Assembly (NCBI RefSeq): GCF_006542275.1
Contig: NZ_CP041217.1
Coordinates: 434,001-498,000, forward strand
Direction of reading: 5' to 3'
Origin: Saccharibacillus brassicae
Lineage (GTDB): Bacteria > Bacillota > Bacilli > Paenibacillales > Paenibacillaceae
Length of the DNA: 64,000 nucleotides
In this document: piece by piece, positions 59,099 through 64,000 of the stretch
How positions within the stretch are numbered: the stretch's first letter is position 1
Layout of the letters: each line of letters opens with the position of its first letter
The notes under the pieces: model-generated
The model's input: the letters and a program-made list of their open reading frames with translations, nothing else
Told to the model about the DNA's origin: nothing
Database searches by the model: none
Made by a program: the position numbers and the translations under genes

Positions 59099-61078
59099 TT
59101 ATTCGGCCACGGCGGTGCGAATCCGGTTGCGGCCGCTGTTCTTGGCTTGATACAACGCCATGTCCGCCCGGTAGAACAGCGACTCGACGCTGATCGTCGC
59201 ATCTTCGCGCGCCCATTCGGCGACGCCGCAAGATACGGTCACGCCCGGCCGGGTCTCTTCTTCCACCGTACAGCGAATCCGCTCGGCCACGATCAGCGCT
59301 TCTTCAAGCGCCGTCTCGGGGAAGTACACGGCGAGTTCCTCGCCTCCCCAGCGCGCCGAAACGTCGGTCTCGCGGATCGAATGCACGACGATGCCGCTCA
59401 CCTGTTGGAGAATGGAATCGCCGATCTGGTGGCCGTACGTATCGTTCACCTGCTTGAAGCGGTCGATATCGATTACGAGCAGCGAACCTTTGGACCCTTC
59501 GAGCTGATGCGCATGAATGCGCTCGTCCAGATGCCGCCGCACGTGCAGGCCGGTCAGCGCGTCGCGGTTGGCCATGCGCTGAAGCTCGGCATGCAGCGTC
59601 GCGTTGCTGACGGCGAGGCCGATATGCGTCGACAGCATTTGCAGCAGCTTGAAATTTTCGTACGAAAAATAATGGTGTTCCCGCTGGGCCAGCAGCACCG
59701 CGCCCATTGCCTTGCCGTTGGAGATCAGCGGAGCGGCGATCATCGAACGCGCTTCGACCAGCTCCATGAAGCGCGACGGCATATCCGATTCCAGGTAGTC
59801 CGAGATAATCAGCGGTTCCTGGGTGCGAAGCACCGTGCCCCCGAAGCCGTAATCCCGGCTGAACGAGGCGCCTTCAAGCTCGGGCAGGCTGCAGGCCACG
59901 ACGTCGAAGCGCTGCTCCGCCGGATTGTCCTTGATGATGCAGCAGTACTCCGCGCGGAAGATGCCGACCAATTCCTGAATCGCAAAAGAAAACACGTCGC
60001 TGAGCTGGAGATTCTGGTTAAGCCGCTTGGTCAATTCGTTGATCAGCAGCAGTTCCCGGATGAGCAGATTCGACTGTTCGTACAGCTTGGCGTTCTCGAA
60101 CGCTTTGCCCGCGGTATCCGCGATCATGCCGAGCAGGCGCGTATCGAGCCGGTCGGGCGGGAAATCGAGCGTAAAATGAAACACGCCGTAAATGCCCTGA
60201 TGCCCGGCAAGCGGGAGCGCCGCTTCGATCCGCTCCGAATAGTTCGGCGCGGGAATACGGGCCACTTCCACGCTGCCTTTCATGAACGCTTTGGTGCAAA
60301 TGTCCGAGTCGTGCTGATTGAGCAAAAACGCCTGCAGCTGCGGATTCGAACTCTGGTAATCCTGGGTCATGAGCAGCTTGCAGCGGGCGGCGGGATGCAG
60401 AACGAGCACGATGCGCAGCAGTTCCTCCAGCACGCCGTCGACGTTAAATTTGTCGTACAGCCTGCGAACCATGCGAAACAGTGCCGAATCCCCGCCAAGC
60501 TCCGACGCTCCGGCCTGCCGCGTGTACAGCGTGTCGTAGATGAACGAATACTCCAGCCGCTGGTAAAAGCATGTCCGAAAATGGGCGGCCGCCATTTCGA
60601 CGACCCGCAGCATGCCGGCGGCTTCGTTTTGCGGTACCGCGCAGCCGAGCACGGCGAACACTTCGCCGCCGCTGCGCGTAAACACCGGAACGGCAAAACA
60701 GGCTTGTTCCCGCATATAGGCGCCTTGATGGCGATCGCCGGACACCTGCACCGGTTCCCGGCGCGCAAGCGACATCCAGCCGGCATGCTCCGATTGTTCC
60801 TTGAGACGGAGAATCAGCTCGGGACTGCCCGCGGCCGCTTCGCCTTCGTGACTGAACAAAAACCATTCCGCTCCCGGCGCCGATCCGGCGCTCTGGGCCT
60901 GCCATTCGGCAAAACTTTCTTTGAGCAAAGGTTCTATATAAGGGAAATCGGCCGTGCCTATATCCACGGACTGAATCCAGAACGACTGGTCGCCGCGGGA
61001 TACGACGGGAAACAGCGCTTCTCCGACCTCGTCGCGCCGAATTTCTTCCACCGGGTTCTTCCCTGCGTGCTCGGACAT
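59099..61078 (-). CDS. Soluble diguanylate cyclase with GAF sensor domains
   Basis: 659-residue cytoplasmic protein. The N-terminal 180 residues are a GAF-like or unassigned sensor, then GAF-type domains at about 200-335 and 350-490 (VFSFAIQELVGIFRAEYCCII, MIAAPLISNGKAMGAVLLAQREHHYFS). The C-terminal GGDEF domain at about 495-655 has DALTGLHVRRHLDERI, DIDRFKQVNDTYGHQIGD and the active-site variant GGEEL. The inhibitory I-site RETD lies five residues before it, so product feedback by c-di-GMP is likely. No membrane helix or EAL domain. ATG at 61078 with AAAGGAG upstream. Confidence 0.92.
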   Translation of the reverse strand: MSEHAGKNPVEEIRRDEVGEALFPVVSRGDQSFWIQSVDIGTADFPYIEPLLKESFAEWQAQSAGSAPGAEWFLFSHEGEAAAGSPELILRLKEQSEHAGWMSLARREPVQVSGDRHQGAYMREQACFAVPVFTRSGGEVFAVLGCAVPQNEAAGMLRVVEMAAAHFRTCFYQRLEYSFIYDTLYTRQAGASELGGDSALFRMVRRLYDKFNVDGVLEELLRIVLVLHPAARCKLLMTQDYQSSNPQLQAFLLNQHDSDICTKAFMKGSVEVARIPAPNYSERIEAALPLAGHQGIYGVFHFTLDFPPDRLDTRLLGMIADTAGKAFENAKLYEQSNLLIRELLLINELTKRLNQNLQLSDVFSFAIQELVGIFRAEYCCIIKDNPAEQRFDVVACSLPELEGASFSRDYGFGGTVLRTQEPLIISDYLESDMPSRFMELVEARSMIAAPLISNGKAMGAVLLAQREHHYFSYENFKLLQMLSTHIGLAVSNATLHAELQRMANRDALTGLHVRRHLDERIHAHQLEGSKGSLLVIDIDRFKQVNDTYGHQIGDSILQQVSGIVVHSIRETDVSARWGGEELAVYFPETALEEALIVAERIRCTVEEETRPGVTVSCGVAEWAREDATISVESLFYRADMALYQAKNSGRNRIRTAVAE

Positions 61079-61318
61079 AATTTCTCTCCTTTGCCGAAAA
61101 CAATACCTGCCGCATTGCAAAGCCCGGGTTCCGCAAACCGAATACGTAGCGCATGCAAAAGCCGGGCCTATTCGCTTCTTCCAAATACCTTCCTCCTATA
61201 CTACTCTTTTCGCCCCAGTTTTGCATCCTATTTTTCTTGAATTTCCGCCTTTTATTGGGTCTTTCGGCTCAAGCCTTTTTTTGTTTGAAAATAGTGTGGA
61301 TTTATTTGCTTTTTAAGC

Positions 61319-61347
61319 TTGACGGTTAAAGAGTTATCCTTTAGAAT
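61319..61347 (+). promoter_or_regulatory. Sigma-A promoter of rpsD
   Basis: TTGACG (61319-61324), 17 bases, TAGAAT (61342-61347), about 220 bases before the rpsD ATG. Confidence 0.8.
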
Positions 61348-61354
61348 TTAGTGA

Positions 61355-61550
61355 TGTATGAACGCCGGATACCTACGTATCCGGGTGTAACGGTGCGTCA
61401 CCCTCACGCGTTTTGTTGCTATCGGGACAGCGGCTGAACTCTCCCGATATGAGTACGTTGATTCGTTTCTCTCTATATAGAGAAGAACGTCTCCGGCCTG
61501 CGTACGCGAAACAAAATACGGCGCACACGGTTCCCCGGCCATTACACATG
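61355..61550 (+). promoter_or_regulatory. Structured 5' leader of rpsD (likely S4 autoregulatory site)
   Basis: The leader holds a perfect eight-base hairpin (61365-61384, CCGGATAC/GTATCCGG), a six-base stem ATCGGG/CCCGAT (61431-61448) and TTCTCT/AGAGAA (61467-61484). In Firmicutes S4 represses its own lone rpsD mRNA through a leader pseudoknot. Place and size fit; the fold itself was not computed. Confidence 0.45.
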
Positions 61551-61569
61551 ACAAAGGAGTTTTTCCAAT

Positions 61570-62169
61570 ATGGCACGTTATACAGGCCCAAAATTCAAAC
61601 TCAGCCGCCGCCTCGGTATTTCCCTGAGCGGTAACGGCAAAGATCTCAAGCGCAACTTCCCTCCGGGTCAGCACGGCGCTAACCAACGCAGAAAACAAAG
61701 CAACTACGGCATGCAGCTCCAAGAAAAGCAAAAGCTGCGCCACATGTACGGCCTGGGCGAGAAGCAGTTCCGCACGCTGTTCGCAAAAGCACAAAAAATG
61801 CAAGGCATCGCCGGCGAGAACTTCATGTTCCTGCTGGAAAGCCGTCTGGACAACCTCGTGTACCGTCTGGGCTTCGCCAACTCCCGCGCAGGCGCGCGTC
61901 AGCTGGTTGCTCACGGCCACGTAACGGTTAACGGCAAAAAAGTCGACATCGCGTCTTACGCGGTAAGCCTCGGCGACGTAATCGGTCTTCGCGAGAAAAG
62001 CCGCGGTATGGCTTCGATCAAAGAAGCTGTCGAAAACCGTTCGCACCTCGTTGCTTACGTCGAGTACAACGAAGCCGCTCAAGAAGGCAAATACATCCGT
62101 TTGCCTGAGCGTGCCGAACTGTCGCAAGAAATCGACGAGAAGCAAATCGTCGAATTCTACAACCGTTAA
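61570..62169 (+). CDS. rpsD: 30S ribosomal protein S4
   Basis: 199-residue S4, the primary 16S rRNA binder and 30S assembly initiator. N-terminus [20 protein letters not shown] of the zinc-free (cysteine-free) form, then the S4 RNA-binding domain [48 protein letters not shown] upstream of the ATG. It is monocistronic with its own promoter, leader and terminator, as in Bacillus. Codon use is less GC-rich than the neighbours, as expected for a highly expressed gene. Confidence 0.98.
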   Translation: MARYTGPKFKLSRRLGISLSGNGKDLKRNFPPGQHGANQRRKQSNYGMQLQEKQKLRHMYGLGEKQFRTLFAKAQKMQGIAGENFMFLLESRLDNLVYRLGFANSRAGARQLVAHGHVTVNGKKVDIASYAVSLGDVIGLREKSRGMASIKEAVENRSHLVAYVEYNEAAQEGKYIRLPERAELSQEIDEKQIVEFYNR

Positions 62170-62186
62170 TCGGAAGTCCGGCCCCA

Positions 62187-62222
62187 ATACCCGCAAGCTT
62201 TGCAGCTTGCGGGTATTTTTTT
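62187..62222 (+). terminator. Terminator of rpsD
   Basis: Stem ATACCCGCAAGCT/AGCTTGCGGGTAT followed by T7, 20 bases after the stop. Confidence 0.9.
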
Positions 62223-62318
62223 ATGCGCAAGTCGATCTTCGCCCCTGTTCTCTCCGGCCGCAGCACCTCCTCTTCCTTGGCCCTCCTCCCCATTTTTTGT
62301 GCTGTTTTTCTTGTTTTT

Positions 62319-62328
62319 ATGCTATAAT
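62319..62328 (+). promoter_or_regulatory. Extended -10 promoter element of the PBP gene
   Basis: TATAAT at 62323-62328 preceded by TGC (extended -10); no good -35 at 17 bases. It lies 30 bases before the ATG, with AAGGAGGAAG between. Confidence 0.55.
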
Positions 62329-62358
62329 AAGCCCTGTTCAAAGGAGGAAGATACGCCA

Positions 62359-64000
62359 ATGGCAGACGAAAACAAAACGCCCGAAAATAAACCTTCCGTC
62401 AAGAAAAGATCGTTTTTCCGCAAAACGCTGACCTTTTTCAAGTGGGTCGTCATTCTCGGATTTGCGATCCTTTTGTTTGGCGGAGGCGCGGCAGCGGGGT
62501 ATGTGACCTCCATTCTCAAAGATGAGCCTGTTCGCTCCCGAGCTTCGATCGAACAAGCGATCGACGAGAACGCCATCACGGGCTTCGCTTATTTCCGGGA
62601 CAGCGCGCCGATCGGCCAGCTGCGTACCGACGAAGACCGCAGGCCGGTCGTGTACGAACAGATTCCGCAGAGCGCGATCGACGCGCTGGTCTCGATCGAA
62701 GACAAAAGTTTCTATGAACATCCCGGTATCGATACCAAAAGCACGCTGCGCGCAGTCAAGCAAAAATTGCTGAACGAGTCGGTCCAAACCGGCGGCAGTA
62801 CGCTGACGCAGCAGCTCGCGCGGCGCGTGTTTTTGAGTCTCGACAAAACGAACGACCGCAAGATCAAGGAAATTCTGCTCTCCCTGCGGATGGAACGTTT
62901 CCTGTCCAAAGAAGAGATCATGACGGCTTACCTGAACAAGATGCCGTTCGGCAAAGGGTCCGCCGGCTACAATCTGTTCGGCATCAAGGCGGCGGCCAAA
63001 GGCATCTTCGGCCTCAGCGATCCGTCGCAGCTGAATCTGGCCCAGGCCGCTTACCTGTCGGGGCTGCCGCAGCTGCCGACGACGTATTCCGCTTTTGACA
63101 GCCGGGGCGGATTCAACGAAAAAGGGTTCAATAACGCCGTCAGCCGCCAGCATCGGGTACTGGCGAACATGCTCGAAGACGGCAAGATCACGCAGGGCGA
63201 ATACGACGAAGCGCTCGCTTTCGATCTGCAGGGCTCGCTGTCGGGCAAAATGCCGAAAGCGTACGCGACGTATCCGTACCTGATGGCCGAAGTCGAACGC
63301 GAAGCGACGAAGATCATCATGACGCTGCAAAATCCGGGCGGGGACGCTTCGTCGGGCGAGAGCAGTTCTTCCTACGAGACGGCGAACCAACTGCTGCTGA
63401 CCGGAGGCTACCGCGTCTACACGACGATCGACAAAGACATCTACAAAACGATGCGCGGCGTGGCGGAGAATCCGGCCAACTTCGGCGCCGCCGATCCGGG
63501 CGGGCTGCCGCAGCAGCTCGCGGCCAGCCTCGTCGACCAGAAGACCGGCGCGGTGCTCGGCATGATCGAAGGCCGCAGCTTCGACACGCTGGAGATGAAC
63601 CTCTCCACGCAGATGAAGCGGCAGCCGGGTTCGGCCATGAAGCCGATCGCGGCTTATCTGCCGGCGCTCGACAACGGCACGATCCAGCCAGCGAGCGTCG
63701 TCGACGACGCGCCGATCATTTTGGCGACCGGCTCGACGTTCCATATTCCGAAAAACGCCAACGGGCGGTATCAGGGACTGGTTACGGCGCGTTATGCGCT
63801 GAACCAATCGCTGAACACGATCGCGCTCAAGCTGTTCAACGAAAAGGTCGGGATCAAAGAAGCCTGGGCTTTCGCCAAGAAGCTGGGCATCACCACGATC
63901 GCCGACAGTGATTACAAAGCGCAGACCGGCGTGCTCGGCGGGATGAGCCAGGGCGTCACGGTCAAGGAAATGACCGGCGCCTACGCCGCGATCGGCAACG
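62359..64000 (+). CDS. Class A penicillin-binding protein, 3' end cut by window edge
   Basis: My translation from the ATG at 62359 (AAGGAGG upstream) stays open to the right edge, 547 codons. A short basic cytoplasmic N-terminus and one membrane helix (about 30-50) anchor the protein. The GT51 glycosyltransferase domain follows with IEDKSFYEHPGID (catalytic Glu114), TGGSTLTQQLARRVFL and KEEIMTAYLNKMPFG. The transpeptidase domain has the active-site serine in PGSAMKPI (Ser425) and the SxN motif SLN at 484-486. The KTG motif lies beyond the window. It polymerises and cross-links peptidoglycan outside the membrane, PBP1A/PonA-like. Confidence 0.95.
   Translation, partial: MADENKTPENKPSVKKRSFFRKTLTFFKWVVILGFAILLFGGGAAAGYVTSILKDEPVRSRASIEQAIDENAITGFAYFRDSAPIGQLRTDEDRRPVVYEQIPQSAIDALVSIEDKSFYEHPGIDTKSTLRAVKQKLLNESVQTGGSTLTQQLARRVFLSLDKTNDRKIKEILLSLRMERFLSKEEIMTAYLNKMPFGKGSAGYNLFGIKAAAKGIFGLSDPSQLNLAQAAYLSGLPQLPTTYSAFDSRGGFNEKGFNNAVSRQHRVLANMLEDGKITQGEYDEALAFDLQGSLSGKMPKAYATYPYLMAEVEREATKIIMTLQNPGGDASSGESSSSYETANQLLLTGGYRVYTTIDKDIYKTMRGVAENPANFGAADPGGLPQQLAASLVDQKTGAVLGMIEGRSFDTLEMNLSTQMKRQPGSAMKPIAAYLPALDNGTIQPASVVDDAPIILATGSTFHIPKNANGRYQGLVTARYALNQSLNTIALKLFNEKVGIKEAWAFAKKLGITTIADSDYKAQTGVLGGMSQGVTVKEMTGAYAAIGN

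Overview
The window looks like chromosomal DNA of a high-GC, endospore-lineage Firmicute of the Paenibacillaceae (Paenibacillus/Saccharibacillus type). The reasons are the Bacillus-style gene order yicC-remA-gmk-rpoZ-coaBC-priA-def-fmt-rsmB-rlmN-prpC-prkC-rsgA-rpe, the presence of YlbF, YlbG, YlaN, Asp23/YloU and RemA, strong AGGAGG ribosome sites and GC-rich third codon positions. I see no rRNA, tRNA, CRISPR array, phage or insertion sequence. Almost every gene up to about 44 kb is on the minus strand.

Layout. 1-1.8 kb: the end of a polysaccharide glycosyltransferase cluster (GT32 cut by the window edge, GT2). 2-5.9 kb: a fructose operon fruR-fruK-fruA with a clear promoter and 10-bp phased repeats. 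6.2-9.6 kb: a SUFU-domain protein and an amino-acid-type dCache chemoreceptor with a sigma-D-like promoter. 9.7-11.8 kb: a YtrA-like GntR/ABC operon with an operator on its promoter. 12-14 kb: a slipin (SPFH/Band 7) gene preceded by about 600 bases of highly structured non-coding sequence that includes a circularly permuted tRNA-like fold. 14-17.6 kb: an ECF sigma factor, membrane protein and ABC exporter operon (SigY-like). 18.2-22.3 kb: an OFA-family transporter beside a LytS/LytT two-component system, with a promoter box that matches the Escherichia coli YpdB box. 22.4-27.2 kb: recG, degV (FakB-like) and fakA. 27.6 kb: rpmB on the plus strand. 28-44.2 kb: the long housekeeping run from yicC to rpe.

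From 44.3 kb the strands mix: a ring-cleaving dioxygenase whose core promoter contains an MhqR-type operator; dapF; rqcH; a PHP phosphoesterase with a LysR regulator; ylbF-ylbG; an M20 peptidase; an FtsW-family gene; an Asp23 protein; a Ca2+/H+ exchanger; ylaN; an HPr-like protein without the phosphorylatable histidine; an M29 aminopeptidase; a GAF/GGDEF diguanylate cyclase; rpsD with a structured leader; and a class A penicillin-binding protein cut by the right edge.

How it fits together: the housekeeping run couples translation quality control and protein maturation (def, fmt, rsmB, rlmN, rsgA, rqcH) with cell-wall sensing (prkC/prpC, ftsW, PBP). The accessory cassettes are mostly sensors with a dedicated transporter or enzyme: FruR/PTS, GntR/ABC, ECF/ABC, LytST/OFA and MhqR-type/dioxygenase. 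The best candidate for something undescribed is the permuted tRNA-like RNA upstream of the slipin gene. The second is the apparent conservation of a YpdAB-YhjX (pyruvate-type) circuit, including its DNA box, in a Gram-positive genome.
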